DNA of 64,000 nucleotides from Sulfomarinibacter sp963741385 (GCA_963741385.1 CAVUHO010000010.1:1178001-1242000); one strand, 5' to 3'. Shown: positions 37,256-45,518, counted from the first letter of the stretch. Numbers and translations: made by a program. The notes: generated by a model from the letters alone, not told the origin.

Positions 37256-38561
37256 GACGCATCACCTCCACAACATGGCCCGCCGGGGTCGATCGTTCCG
37301 GGTCCCGCCATACCCCTGGAATCCATTGAATTCTATCACTTTCGCAGCATACCGGCCACGCGCTGCGGAGGTGGCGCGGCAGCTTTCGAGCGATCAATTT
37401 TGTGACCTGGACGGTTTCGCCGTCGACCTCTACCCGGTCGTCCCCGCGCGGGCTTCGCATGGAGAGCTGCGAACGGGGATCGGCATGAAAGCGCCAACGA
37501 AGCCCGGGAGGCGGGTCGGCCGCCGGCCCGAAACGGACGCTCCAACCCGCCAACGGCAGATCGAAGCAGACGTCTTCCACCAGATCGATGGCGTAGATCG
37601 GCGGCGCCTGAGGAGGTTCCAACCACAGCTTGCCGCCGGCCCTGCGGATGTTCCATCGACTGCCGAGGGTGACGGCGCGCACCCCGCCGCGGCCGACCAT
37701 GACCTCGAAGAGCTCAGCTTGTCGTCGCGTCACCCTGGTCAGACCGACCATGCCGGCCTGGGCGTGGAGCCATCGCGACCGCAGCGCCGGCGGCAGGCCG
37801 GCGACGGCCGAAACCGGCACCCCCCCGGCGGGTTCCCATGGATCGATCCAGGACCCCACAGACTCGAGCTGCTCGGAAAGATAGCGGTCGTCTCGCGCCA
37901 GGGCGTCGGCGAGATGGACCAGGTGGCGGCGGAGTGCCGGGCTCGCTTCTTCGAGTGCGGGCAGCAGCTCGTGGCGGACCCGGTTCCGGAGGTGTTGAGG
38001 ATCGCGGTTGGAGCTGTCCTCCCGCCACTCGAGGCCCTGCCCTTCGAGCCACCCCGAAATATCTGCTCGAGACCAGGCCAGCAGAGGTCGGATGATGCCG
38101 TCGTCGGTCGCCTCGTCGATCCCCGACAGGGCCCTCGGCCCGCCGCCGCGAAGGAGCTGAACCACGACCCCCTCCGCCACATCATCGCGATGGTGGGCGG
38201 TGGCGATGGCGTCGAGCCCCCGGCTGTTTTTGAGATCGAGGAGGGTCCGGTACCGGAGGCGCCGCCAGGTTCCCTCGCGACCTGAACTGAGCGGCGCCGT
38301 GGGGTCGATCCTCGACAGGTGAAAGGGCATCTTCATCCCGGCGCAGAGGTCTTCGCAGAAGGTTGCATCGCGGTCCGCTTCAGCGCCGCGAACGCCGTGG
38401 TGGACGTGGGCGGCTTCGAGACTCAGCGCAAGGTTCGGATCCCGGAGGAGGTGGAGGAGGGCGACCGAATCGGCCCCTCCGGAAAGAGCGACCAGGACCC
38501 GACGGCCGACCAGGTGAGGAAAGTGGGCCCTGAAGTGTGCGGAAAAATCGGACGGCAGCAT
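37230..38561 (-). CDS. tilS: tRNA(Ile)-lysidine synthetase
   Basis: The 443-residue protein has the PP-loop LVALSGGADSVALLHLL (SGGxDS at 27-32), AHVHHGVRGAEADRDA, ATAHHRDDVAEGVVVQLLRG and a typical acceptor-binding region NRDPQHLRNRVRHELLPALE. Substrate-binding TilS C-terminal domains occupy the last 200 residues. It converts C34 of the CAU-anticodon tRNA-Ile to lysidine so that it reads AUA. It heads the tilS-hpt-ftsH-folP-cdaA-cdaR-glmM operon. Confidence 0.95.
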   Translation of the reverse strand: MLPSDFSAHFRAHFPHLVGRRVLVALSGGADSVALLHLLRDPNLALSLEAAHVHHGVRGAEADRDATFCEDLCAGMKMPFHLSRIDPTAPLSSGREGTWRRLRYRTLLDLKNSRGLDAIATAHHRDDVAEGVVVQLLRGGGPRALSGIDEATDDGIIRPLLAWSRADISGWLEGQGLEWREDSSNRDPQHLRNRVRHELLPALEEASPALRRHLVHLADALARDDRYLSEQLESVGSWIDPWEPAGGVPVSAVAGLPPALRSRWLHAQAGMVGLTRVTRRQAELFEVMVGRGGVRAVTLGSRWNIRRAGGKLWLEPPQAPPIYAIDLVEDVCFDLPLAGWSVRFGPAADPPPGLRWRFHADPRSQLSMRSPRGDDRVEVDGETVQVTKLIARKLPRHLRSAWPVCCESDRIQWIPGVWRDPERSTPAGHVVEVMRRERPSCVV

Positions 38562-38573
38562 GCGTCATCATAA

Positions 38574-38619
38574 CCAATTCCGGCCCGCGGACTTGCAGAA
38601 ATGCGCGGGCCGGAATTGG
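38574..38619 (-). terminator. Perfect 16-bp inverted repeat at the 3' end of tRNA-Met
   Basis: Arms 38574-38589 and 38604-38619 are perfectly complementary (CCAATTCCGGCCCGCG / CGCGGGCCGGAATTGG) with a 14-base loop. Read on the minus strand, the first arm begins with the CCA of tRNA-Met, so the structure competes with the tRNA 3' end. No T-run follows it. It could act as terminator or as a 3'-end processing signal. Confidence 0.55.
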
Positions 38620-38691
38620 TGGCGGTGGGTGGACTTGAACCACCGACACAGGGCTTATGAGACCCCTGCTCTACCCCTGAGCTACACCGCC
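38617..38691 (-). tRNA. tRNA-Met (CAU)
   Basis: Acceptor GGCGGTG/CACCGCC, D-arm GTAGCTCAGGGGTAGAGC, anticodon loop CTCATAA with anticodon CAT, and T-arm GGTGGTTCAAGTCCACC are all present, and CCA is encoded. The G-C-containing acceptor and the elongator-like loop suggest elongator Met. A tRNA-Ile2 whose C34 becomes lysidine cannot be excluded by sequence alone; the tilS gene is next door. Confidence 0.88.
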
Positions 38692-38700
38692 CGGGCGAGC

Positions 38701-38729
38701 ACTATACCCGGAGACAGGCCTTGAGTCTA
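38701..38729 (-). promoter_or_regulatory. Probable promoter of tRNA-Met
   Basis: On the minus strand TAGACT (38724-38729), 17 bases, then TATAGT (38701-38706), ending 10 bases before the tRNA 5' end. The -10 is good and the -35 partial. Confidence 0.45.
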
Positions 38730-38775
38730 GCTTCGTCCGGTCGACGAAACGGTTGATGAGGTTATACTGAACCGT

Positions 38776-38982
38776 ATGCCGATGGAGCAGCAGGAGGAGT
38801 TCAAGAAGTGTCCGCTGTGCGGCCTCGATGTGCCGGAGAGCGAGTTGCAGAAATGCTTCATCTGTCACGCTGTTTTTTGTCAGTACTGTGCGCTCCTCGA
38901 TTATGGCCGTACGTTCTGTTCGAAACGGTGTCGGGGGTTTTTCTTCTGGGGTGACGGCGATACCGATGAGAAGGATGAATGA
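38776..38982 (+). CDS. Small zinc-finger protein overlapping an aminotransferase-fold gene
   Basis: The 68-residue protein has four Cys pairs: CPLC near residue 12, CFIC near 27, CQYC near 35 and CSKRC near 48, plus a histidine, ending in an acidic tail (GDGDTDEKDE). This suits two treble-clef or RING-like zinc sites. It has no membrane segment. Its stop overlaps the start of the next gene (ATGA), so the two proteins are translationally coupled and possibly form a complex. No family is recognised. Confidence 0.8.
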   Translation: MPMEQQEEFKKCPLCGLDVPESELQKCFICHAVFCQYCALLDYGRTFCSKRCRGFFFWGDGDTDEKDE

Positions 38983-40193
38983 TCACGATGGGTCGGCGAC
39001 ACGATGAACTGATGGAAAAGGCCGAATCGGTGCCGCTGCTCCGGTCCGGCTCGGGTCGCCTCCTGGTGGCGCAAAAAGCCGAGGGCTCGCGGGTTTACGA
39101 TATCGACAACGCGGGTTACATCGACTACATCGGGGCAGGCGGCGCCACCATTGTCGGCTATGCCAATCAGTTCGTCCTCGACGCCGTTCGCAAGGTCCTC
39201 CAGGGCGGCATCCCGGAGGGGTTTCATGTGCCCCAGGAGGTGGAGCTGGCCAGGTCTCTCAGTCAGTTCCTGCCGTGGGTCAGCAGCTGGTGGTTCTGCC
39301 GCAGCCAGGACGAAGCCTTTCGAAACGTCCTCCAGTGGGCCCGGGAACGCACCGGCAATCGCAGGTTCCTGGTGCTCGACGGCGGCGCCCCGCTGCGGGT
39401 CGGCGCTCCGCATTCGTCTGCCATCGACCCGTCGAACCCGATTCGGGAAGTGCCGGGTTGGGACGTGACCAAGATCCTCGCGGCCCTGGCCAGTGGGTCG
39501 TCGAAGCTGGCCGGGATGATCATCGACCCCCTGATGGGCCGTTTCGGAGTCGTGCCGCCCCCTGACAACGCGCTGCGGGAGATCGAAGAGGCCTGCCGCG
39601 ATACCGGAGTTCCGTTCATTCTCGACGAGCGGGTGTCCGGTTTTCGGGTCCACCGTGGCGGCATGGCCGCCCGTCTGGGCGTCACGCCTGATGTTGCCGT
39701 GTACGGGGCGGCATTGGGGGGAGGATTTCCGATCGGCGTGGCGGCATTCCGCGAGGCTCAACAGCCGCTGACGGATCTCGATGCGATGCCGACGCCGCAC
39801 CCGGTTTCGCTGGCGGCGTCAGAGGCCATATTGTCGATCCTCAAGAACGACGCAGTCTACGAACGGCTTGACGAACGCGCCGAACAACTTGTCTCCGGAT
39901 TGCTCGGGCTGGCCGAGCGCTTCTCCCGGCCGATGACGGTGAACCGGCAGGGCTCGGTGTTTGCCATCTACCTCACCGCCACTCCGGTCGCCAACAGCAG
40001 AGACGTGGAAGCGGCGGACGCCGAGGGCTATCAAAGGCTGGCGATGCTCCTCCGCGGCGAAGGCATCCTGTTTCCGCCCGACCCCGGCCGGGCAGCTTTC
40101 GTATCGAGCAGCCATGGTGCAAAGGACATCGAAGAGACACTCGCGTCGTGCGAACGGGTGTTCCTGCGAATCCATCAGGAGGACCAACCCTGA
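38979..40193 (+). CDS. Class III aminotransferase-fold protein lacking the PLP lysine (GSAM-like pseudoenzyme)
   Basis: The 404-residue protein follows the glutamate-1-semialdehyde aminomutase pattern through its length: GSRVYDIDNAGYIDYIGAGG, FILDERVSGFRVHRGG (Asp216 of the PLP site kept) and GVTPDVAVYGAALGGGFPIG. The residue matching the PLP-forming lysine (G-K-x-x-GGG) is Ala244. The phosphate-binding SGTEA is SQDEA (109-113), and the usual tyrosine-histidine-glycine after the first domain strand is missing (LDGGAPL). It therefore seems unable to form the normal Schiff base and may have a binding or regulatory role. It lies between the zinc-finger gene and hflX. Confidence 0.82.
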   Translation: MITMGRRHDELMEKAESVPLLRSGSGRLLVAQKAEGSRVYDIDNAGYIDYIGAGGATIVGYANQFVLDAVRKVLQGGIPEGFHVPQEVELARSLSQFLPWVSSWWFCRSQDEAFRNVLQWARERTGNRRFLVLDGGAPLRVGAPHSSAIDPSNPIREVPGWDVTKILAALASGSSKLAGMIIDPLMGRFGVVPPPDNALREIEEACRDTGVPFILDERVSGFRVHRGGMAARLGVTPDVAVYGAALGGGFPIGVAAFREAQQPLTDLDAMPTPHPVSLAASEAILSILKNDAVYERLDERAEQLVSGLLGLAERFSRPMTVNRQGSVFAIYLTATPVANSRDVEAADAEGYQRLAMLLRGEGILFPPDPGRAAFVSSSHGAKDIEETLASCERVFLRIHQEDQP

Positions 40194-40196
40194 TCG

Positions 40197-41513
40197 ATGG
40201 CGCCACCACGACGACACGAACCTGATTCCGAGCGGCGCGAGCGGACCTTTCTGGTCGGTCTCGTGCTGCCCGGACTTTCCCGTGCGATCGTCGACGAGCA
40301 TCTCGACGAACTCGAGCGGCTTGTCGACACGGCCGGCGGGACCGTGGTCGGCCGGGCGTCGCAGGAGCGTGCGAGGATGGATGCGGCCACCCTGGTGGGG
40401 AGCGGGTTTTTGGAAAATCTCTCCCGGCGGTGCGAAGAGGACGAGATCGAGTCGTTGGTGTTCGACGAGGACCTGACCGGCTCCCAGGTCCGGAATATCG
40501 AAGGCGCGGTACCGAAGACCGTCAAGATTCTCGACCGGTCGGCGATCATCCTCGACATCTTCGCGCAGAACGCCCGCAGCCGTGAGGCGCAGACCCAGGT
40601 GGAATTGGCGCAGCTCAGCTATCTGCTGCCCCGTCTGACCCGACGCTGGCGACACCTGTCCCGACAGGCGGGAGGTATCGGAACCCGTGGGGTCGGAGAG
40701 ACCCAGCTCGAGATCGACAAGCGACTGATCAACAGCCGCATGGCGCAGCTCAAGAAGAAGCTCGAGGTGATCGAGCGGGACCGGCGGCTGCAACGCGAAC
40801 GGCGCAGCTCGTTGCCTTCGGTGGCGCTTGTCGGCTACACCAACGCGGGCAAGTCGTCGCTGTTTCGCCGTCTCACCGGCGCCGACGTCCTGGTGGAGGA
40901 CCGGCTCTTCGCGACGCTCGACCCGCGCGCTCGGCGGGTGGGGCTGGGCGAGGATGTGACGGCTGTGCTCACCGATACGGTGGGTTTTATCCGCAAGCTG
41001 CCGCACGATCTGGTGGCGCCCTTCCGCTCGACGCTCGAGGAGGCCGCGGCCGCCGATCTCGTGCTGCACGTGGTGGACTCGGTCCATCCGTCGTGGGAAG
41101 AGCACTTGGAGGTCGGCGACGAGGTTCTGGAAGAGCTCGGGGTGGAGCCGGAACGAATCCTGGTCGTGCTCAACAAGATCGATCTGGGCACACCGGCCCG
41201 GCCTCGCAGCGGGATCCGTAACCTGGGTTCGGTTGCCGTGTCGGCCGTTACCGGCGCGGGTGTCGAGGAACTCAAGGAAACCGTTCGCGCGGCTTTGCTG
41301 TCAGCCCCTGATGTGGCGATCTTGAGGGTGCCGCTGGATGAAGCTGAAATGGTCCGCCGCGCGGTGGAGCTTCCGCACCAACTCGCGCAGCGTTTCGATG
41401 ACCAGGTAGTGCAGCTGGCCCTGCGGGTGGACTCGCACTCGCTGAGCGAAAGCGGTCTCGAGCCCTATCGAGTTCGTCGTTGGGAGGCGGCTGCTGGTGA
41501 CGGAGGTTTGTGA
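40197..41513 (+). CDS. hflX: Ribosome-associated GTPase HflX
   Basis: The 438-residue protein has the HflX N-terminal domain (LERLVDTAGGTVVGRASQ, FDEDLTGSQVRNIE), the linker GGIGTRGVGETQLEIDKRL, and the G domain with GYTNAGKSSLF (213-223), DTVGFIRKLPHDLVAPFRST, LNKIDL and SAVTGAGVEELKE. HflX rescues or splits stalled ribosomes, especially after heat stress. It overlaps the next gene by one base. Confidence 0.95.
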   Translation: MAPPRRHEPDSERRERTFLVGLVLPGLSRAIVDEHLDELERLVDTAGGTVVGRASQERARMDAATLVGSGFLENLSRRCEEDEIESLVFDEDLTGSQVRNIEGAVPKTVKILDRSAIILDIFAQNARSREAQTQVELAQLSYLLPRLTRRWRHLSRQAGGIGTRGVGETQLEIDKRLINSRMAQLKKKLEVIERDRRLQRERRSSLPSVALVGYTNAGKSSLFRRLTGADVLVEDRLFATLDPRARRVGLGEDVTAVLTDTVGFIRKLPHDLVAPFRSTLEEAAAADLVLHVVDSVHPSWEEHLEVGDEVLEELGVEPERILVVLNKIDLGTPARPRSGIRNLGSVAVSAVTGAGVEELKETVRAALLSAPDVAILRVPLDEAEMVRRAVELPHQLAQRFDDQVVQLALRVDSHSLSESGLEPYRVRRWEAAAGDGGL

Positions 41514-41995
41514 TGCCGATCTATGAATTCCTGTGTGGAAAGTGCAACCGGATTTTCAGCTTTCACTCGTTCAGGGTGGCGCCTGAAAAGACCCCAACAT
41601 GCCCGAAGTGCGGGGCGGCTGATCTCTCGCGGGTTCCATCGCGATTCGGTGTGGCTGCGAAAAAGGGAGTGGGCCCGGCAGCCGGTGCCGACGATGGCGA
41701 TTTTGACGATCCCCGGATCGAGCGCGAGATGATGAGGTTTGCGTCCGAGCTTGAAAACATGGATGAGAACGACCCGAGAGCGATGGCCGCCGCGGTGCGG
41801 AAGATGACCGAGATTGCCGGCGAACCGGTGACGCCGGCGATGGAGGAGATGATCCGTCGACTCGAGGCCGGCGAAGACCCGGAAAAGGTCGAGGAGGAGA
41901 TGGGCGACGCCATCGAAGAGGAGATGGGCGAAGAGGGCGGCGGCGGCTTTTCAGGCGCGGCGCCGACCCGAGACGACGGCCTCTATTCGATGTAG
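41513..41995 (+). CDS. FmdB-type zinc-ribbon protein
   Basis: I take ATG 41513 (GGAGG seven bases upstream) over GTG 41510. The 160-residue protein begins MPIYEFLCGKCNRIFSF and has CPKCG near residue 25, the CxxC...CxxC ribbon of FmdB proteins. The long remainder is acidic and helical, with TPAMEEMIRRLEAGEDPEKV and EEEMGDAIEEEMG. A link to transcription or translation control is suggested by its coupling to hflX, but the function is unknown. Confidence 0.85.
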   Translation: MPIYEFLCGKCNRIFSFHSFRVAPEKTPTCPKCGAADLSRVPSRFGVAAKKGVGPAAGADDGDFDDPRIEREMMRFASELENMDENDPRAMAAAVRKMTEIAGEPVTPAMEEMIRRLEAGEDPEKVEEEMGDAIEEEMGEEGGGGFSGAAPTRDDGLYSM

Positions 41996-42003
41996 GCAGA
42001 TGT

Positions 42004-42090
<87 letters not shown>

Positions 42091-42351
42091 CCGCGTGCGG
42101 CGGAGGTGCCTGGCTCCCGGCCCGTCCCACGGGCCGGCGTGCCTGGCATCCTCACGGGAAGCGCGATCGGAAACGGTCCGCGTGCGGCGGAGGTGCCTGG
42201 CTCCCGGCCCGTCCTACGGGCCGGCGTGCCTGGCATCCTCACGGGAAGCGCGATCGGAAACGGCCCGCGTGCGGCGGAGGTGCCTGGCTCCCGGCCCGTC
42301 CCAAGGGCTGGCGTGCCTGGCATCCTCACGGGAAGCGCGATCGGAAACGGC
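42091..42351. repeat. Three tandem 87-bp copies of a hairpin element (B1-B3)
   Basis: Copies start at 42091, 42178 and 42265, each with CCGCGTGCGGCGGAGGTGCC at its head, a core GGCCCGT...ACGGGCC hairpin with a 3-base loop, and CATCCTCACGGGAAGCGCGA near its end. They differ at single positions in the core. Because 87 is a multiple of three, frames stay open through the block, but the translations are arginine-rich repeats without homology, so I do not call genes here. Confidence 0.88.
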
Positions 42352-42600
42352 CCGCCTGCGGCGGAGCGTGCCATCTTCAATATTGTTGGGCTCGCCAACT
42401 TTCACGTCGGAGGGATATTCCGGGCCAACAATGTTGAAGGTGGCAACTCCCGGGAAGCGAGCGCGGAAAGTCAGTGTGCGGTGGGGGTGCCATCTTTTGC
42501 ATTGTGTGAGCGCGGGGGTGCACTGAACTCATGCCGTGAGGGCACACAATGCGAAAGGTGGCTCCTCACGGGAAGTGAGTTCTGAAAGTCATGCTGTTTC
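42352..42600. repeat. Two further hairpin elements (C, D) with long variable stems
   Basis: Element C (42352 to about 42475) keeps the head CTGCGGCGGAG and pairs TGCCATCTTCAATATTGTTGG with its partner (positions about 42436-42456) over 21 bp with two G-T pairs. Element D (about 42478-42590) pairs GCCATCTTTTGCATTGTGTG with a partner near 42543-42562, again two G-T pairs. Both end with a CTCC/CTCA-CGGGAAG tail and a GAAAGTCA. No gene is evident in 41996-42636. Confidence 0.78.
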
Positions 42601-42636
42601 GGAAGTGCCTTGAAGGCTCGATGACCCGACTCGCCC

Positions 42637-43488
42637 TTACGCCGCCACCCGCGCGCCTTCGGCCGCGCTCGCCAGCGTCAGCAGGTCGATCTCCGGCGGT
42701 GCGCCGACCCGGACCGGCACCGCTCCCACACCGACGCCTCGCGACACGTAGAGGAAGGACTCCTCGCGGCGGTATGGGCCGGCGATGTAACGGGTGCTGA
42801 AGCGGGCCGCGTTGAGGTAGCGGCCGGTGAGCGCGATCTGGCCGCCGTGGGTGTGGCCGGACAGGGTGAGGTGGGCGCCCGCGGCGACAACCCGGTGCCA
42901 GCTCTGGGGCTGGTGGCTGAGACAGATGCGGTACGAGGTCGGGTACCTGGCGATGACCGAAAAGTCGGGGGCGCGGTCGCCGCCGGCATTCAGGTCCTCG
43001 AGCCCGATCAGCGCGATCCGGGATCCGCCGCGATCGAAGGTGACGCCGTCATTGATCAGCGGTTCGATGCCCGCGGCTCGGAGGGCCCACTCAGACATCT
43101 TTGGATCGATGAAGTGGTCGTGATTGCCGAGGATGCCCCACACACCCATCGGGGCGGAGATACCTGCAAAGCCCTCGGCGAAGAGTTCGGCGTCGGACTC
43201 GCGACGATCCATCTGGTCGCCTGTAAAGATCATCATGTCCGGCGACAACCTGGTGGCGAGGTCCTTGATCCCGGCCATCCGCTCGACGCCCATGTAGGGG
43301 CCGGCGTGGACGTCCGAAATCTGGAGGATTCGCAACCCATTCCACTCGGATGGGAGCGACGGGAGCCGCAGGATGTGGCGCCGCACGCCGGGCAGGTCGA
43401 GAGCGCTGGCAAAGCCATAGCCGGTCACACCGAGCGACCCGGCGGCAGTCATGGTTGCGGTTTTTAAGAAATGTCTTCGGGTGAGCAA
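42637..43488 (-). CDS. Tat-exported metallophosphoesterase (YaeI/YkuE-like)
   Basis: TTG 43488, with GGAGGG seven bases upstream, opens LLTRRHFLKTATMTAAGSLG, a twin-arginine signal (TRRHFLK). The phosphoesterase core follows: LRILQISDVHAGPYMG, FTGDQMDRRES, GVWGILGNHDHF, LSGHTHGGQIALTGR and a late YVSRGVGVGAVPVR. Family members cleave phosphodiester-containing lipids or nucleotides at the cell surface. A longer frame begins upstream but has no ribosome site. It diverges from the MFS gene. Confidence 0.88.
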   Translation of the reverse strand: MLTRRHFLKTATMTAAGSLGVTGYGFASALDLPGVRRHILRLPSLPSEWNGLRILQISDVHAGPYMGVERMAGIKDLATRLSPDMMIFTGDQMDRRESDAELFAEGFAGISAPMGVWGILGNHDHFIDPKMSEWALRAAGIEPLINDGVTFDRGGSRIALIGLEDLNAGGDRAPDFSVIARYPTSYRICLSHQPQSWHRVVAAGAHLTLSGHTHGGQIALTGRYLNAARFSTRYIAGPYRREESFLYVSRGVGVGAVPVRVGAPPEIDLLTLASAAEGARVAA

Positions 43489-43617
43489 CCCGTGTCCCTC
43501 CGGCGGCCGCGGTCGCCGGGGCGCCACGGATAATTCATGAATTATAACACCTTTTGGAGATACAGTCTTCCCGACTTGGTCTACAATTTGGAGTCGATTT
43601 ACCGGAGGGAGTCCCCA

Positions 43618-44907
43618 ATGACAGATGTCCAGACCGATGTGACGGCGCCGCAACCGTCCTCCATGTACCGCTGGGTGGTGCTGATAGTTATCAGCCTGGC
43701 GATGTTCGCCAACTACTACGTCTATGATTCCATCGCCCCCATCGCCGACATCCTCAAATCAGAACTCGGGTTTTCGGACTCGAGCTACGGCATGCTGTTC
43801 TCGGTCTACTCCCTTGCCGCGGTCATCGTTCTGTTGCTCGGTGGCGTGATCATCGACAAATACGGCACCGTCAAATCCACCATTGTTTTCGGCGCCATCT
43901 GCACCTTTGCCGGAATTCTGATGGTCATGACCTCGAATTACTGGGTCATGGTGGCGGCCCGTTTTCTTCTCGGGTTGGGTTCCGAACCCTTGATCGTTGC
44001 CATCACCTGCGCCCTGGCGAAGTGGTTCAAGGGCCGAGAGCTCGGTTTTGCTTTCGGTATCAATCTGACCATCGCTCGGCTCGGTTCATTTTCTGCCGAC
44101 TGGATGCCGACATGGGCTCCGTCGGCATTTGAAGGCTGGCGAAAACCGCTGATCATCGCGGCTGGGATCGGAACGCTGTGCGTGGTTGCAGCTCTTGCCT
44201 ATGGCGCGCTCGAGGCACGTGCGAGTCGTCGTTACGGTCTCGGCAAGGCAGCTGCAACCGACAAGTTGGTGCTCTCCGATCTCTTCAGATTTTCCAAGTC
44301 CTACTGGTACGTGGTGGCGCTCTGTCTGACCTTCTACTCCGCCATCTTTCCGTTCCGGGGCTTTTCCATCAAGTTCTTCATGGAAGCCTGGGAGCTGACT
44401 CGCGAAACCGCGGGCCAATTCAACAGTGTGCTCCCGCTGGCCGCCATGTTCGCGACGCCCCTCTTCGGGCTCTTGGTGGACAAGGTCGGCAAACGGGCGC
44501 TGTTCATGGTCTGCGGTTCATTACTGATGATGCCGGTCTTTCTGATGATGGCGTATCAGATCACCCCGCTGGCGGTTCCGGTGGCCATGATGGGGATCGC
44601 TTTTTCCTTGATCCCGGCCGTCATGTGGCCATCGGTGGCCTACATCGTGGACGAGAAGCGGCTGGGAACGGCCTATGCGGTCATGACCCTCATCCAACAG
44701 CTCGGTGTCATGGGGGTGCCGCTCCTTATCGGGTTCTTGAACGACCACTACAAGGCGAGTGCGGCGAACCCGGCGGGCCATATCCCGGGGATGTGGGCGT
44801 TCAGCACTCTCGGCTTCCTCGCACTCTTCTTCGCCATCATGCTGCGGCGCGAGGAGACCGGGCCCAACGCGCACGGACTTGAGACCATCAAAGCTGGTGG
44901 GTCGTAG
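43618..44907 (+). CDS. Major facilitator superfamily transporter
   Basis: ATG 43618 (GGAGGGA upstream) gives 429 residues with about twelve hydrophobic helices. Landmarks are GFSDSSYGMLFSVYSLAA in TM2, GGVIIDKYGTVKSTI (the MFS loop 2-3 motif), ARFLLGLGSEPLIVAI, and the second-half loop GLLVDKVGKRALFMV. The sequence resembles MFSD1-like or oxalate/formate-like transporters, but the substrate cannot be told. Codon use is like its neighbours. Confidence 0.88.
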   Translation: MTDVQTDVTAPQPSSMYRWVVLIVISLAMFANYYVYDSIAPIADILKSELGFSDSSYGMLFSVYSLAAVIVLLLGGVIIDKYGTVKSTIVFGAICTFAGILMVMTSNYWVMVAARFLLGLGSEPLIVAITCALAKWFKGRELGFAFGINLTIARLGSFSADWMPTWAPSAFEGWRKPLIIAAGIGTLCVVAALAYGALEARASRRYGLGKAAATDKLVLSDLFRFSKSYWYVVALCLTFYSAIFPFRGFSIKFFMEAWELTRETAGQFNSVLPLAAMFATPLFGLLVDKVGKRALFMVCGSLLMMPVFLMMAYQITPLAVPVAMMGIAFSLIPAVMWPSVAYIVDEKRLGTAYAVMTLIQQLGVMGVPLLIGFLNDHYKASAANPAGHIPGMWAFSTLGFLALFFAIMLRREETGPNAHGLETIKAGGS

Positions 44908-44910
44908 AAG

Positions 44911-45065
44911 GCAGTGAAGCAGTGAAGCAGGCGGTGAGGCGGTGAAGGGGTTGCCGGACCCCACGGCCCCTTTGCAAGGCCGCAACTTGTCACGGCGTAG
45001 CCCCCAGGGCGAAGCCGGATACGGCCGCCCACTGCCCCATTGCCTCAGTGCCCCACTGCCTCAGC
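44911..45065. repeat. Inverted pair of 8-bp unit arrays
   Basis: 44911-44948 contains GCAGTGAA-type octamers with GGTGAGGC variants. 45031-45065 contains octamers such as ACTGCCCC, ATTGCCTC and ACTGCCTC that are complementary in part. They enclose about 80 bases with no gene. The architecture matches the heptamer pairs at 4451 and 46636 but with a different unit. Confidence 0.6.
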
Positions 45066-45074
45066 GCGTAGCGC

Positions 45075-45518
45075 CTACTTCTTGAACAGTGCGTTGAAAG
45101 CGGCGCGCGGATCGTTCGCTGTGCCGCCCTGCTGGGCCTCGATCTTGAGGTCGCGGACGGCCTTCGGGCTGAAAAATTTGCAGTCGTTGCCTTTGCTCTT
45201 GCTCTCCACCCTCGCGGTGATCGGTTTCTGACACTCGAAGGGGGATCCGGTGTTGAAGTAGGTGCAGTTCGAACAGGAGTGGAGGGCGTCGCCACACGAT
45301 GAACAGGTCGTGGTGACGGAAATATCCGGGTCCGCCAGCTCGTGCCCGCAGCGCGCGCACTTGAAGGCGACCCGGGTGGGCGCGCCCAGACCGCGCCCCC
45401 TGGGCGCGTTGTCGTAGCGTCTGACGCCGTCGGTCTTTGGGCGTTCCGGCCGACCTTTTGGCTGCCGGTCCCGGTCGTCGTCCTGATAGCCGCTGTGGCG
45501 GTATTTGCGATCGCTCAT
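45075..45518 (-). CDS. Zinc-ribbon protein of unknown function
   Basis: The 147-residue protein has a charged, disordered N-terminus (residues 1-50, rich in Arg/Asp/Pro). It then has FKCARCGHELADPDISV, TTCSSCGDALHSCSNCTYF and FECQKP/NDCKFFSP. That gives at least eight cysteines in CxxC and single arrangements, probably two zinc sites. The end NDPRAAFNALFKK is a conserved-looking helix. No family name is recognised. It is a single gene with a repeat upstream. Confidence 0.8.
   Translation of the reverse strand: MSDRKYRHSGYQDDDRDRQPKGRPERPKTDGVRRYDNAPRGRGLGAPTRVAFKCARCGHELADPDISVTTTCSSCGDALHSCSNCTYFNTGSPFECQKPITARVESKSKGNDCKFFSPKAVRDLKIEAQQGGTANDPRAAFNALFKK

Noticed and set aside
42091..42351. 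CRISPR array
   Set aside because: The 87-bp copies are almost identical throughout with no unique spacers, no cas gene is near, and each copy is a hairpin element.
42091..42600. Integron attC array
   Set aside because: Variable palindromic cores recall attC sites, but the GTTRRRY/RYYYAAC core boxes are missing, there are no cassette genes between copies and no integrase in the window.
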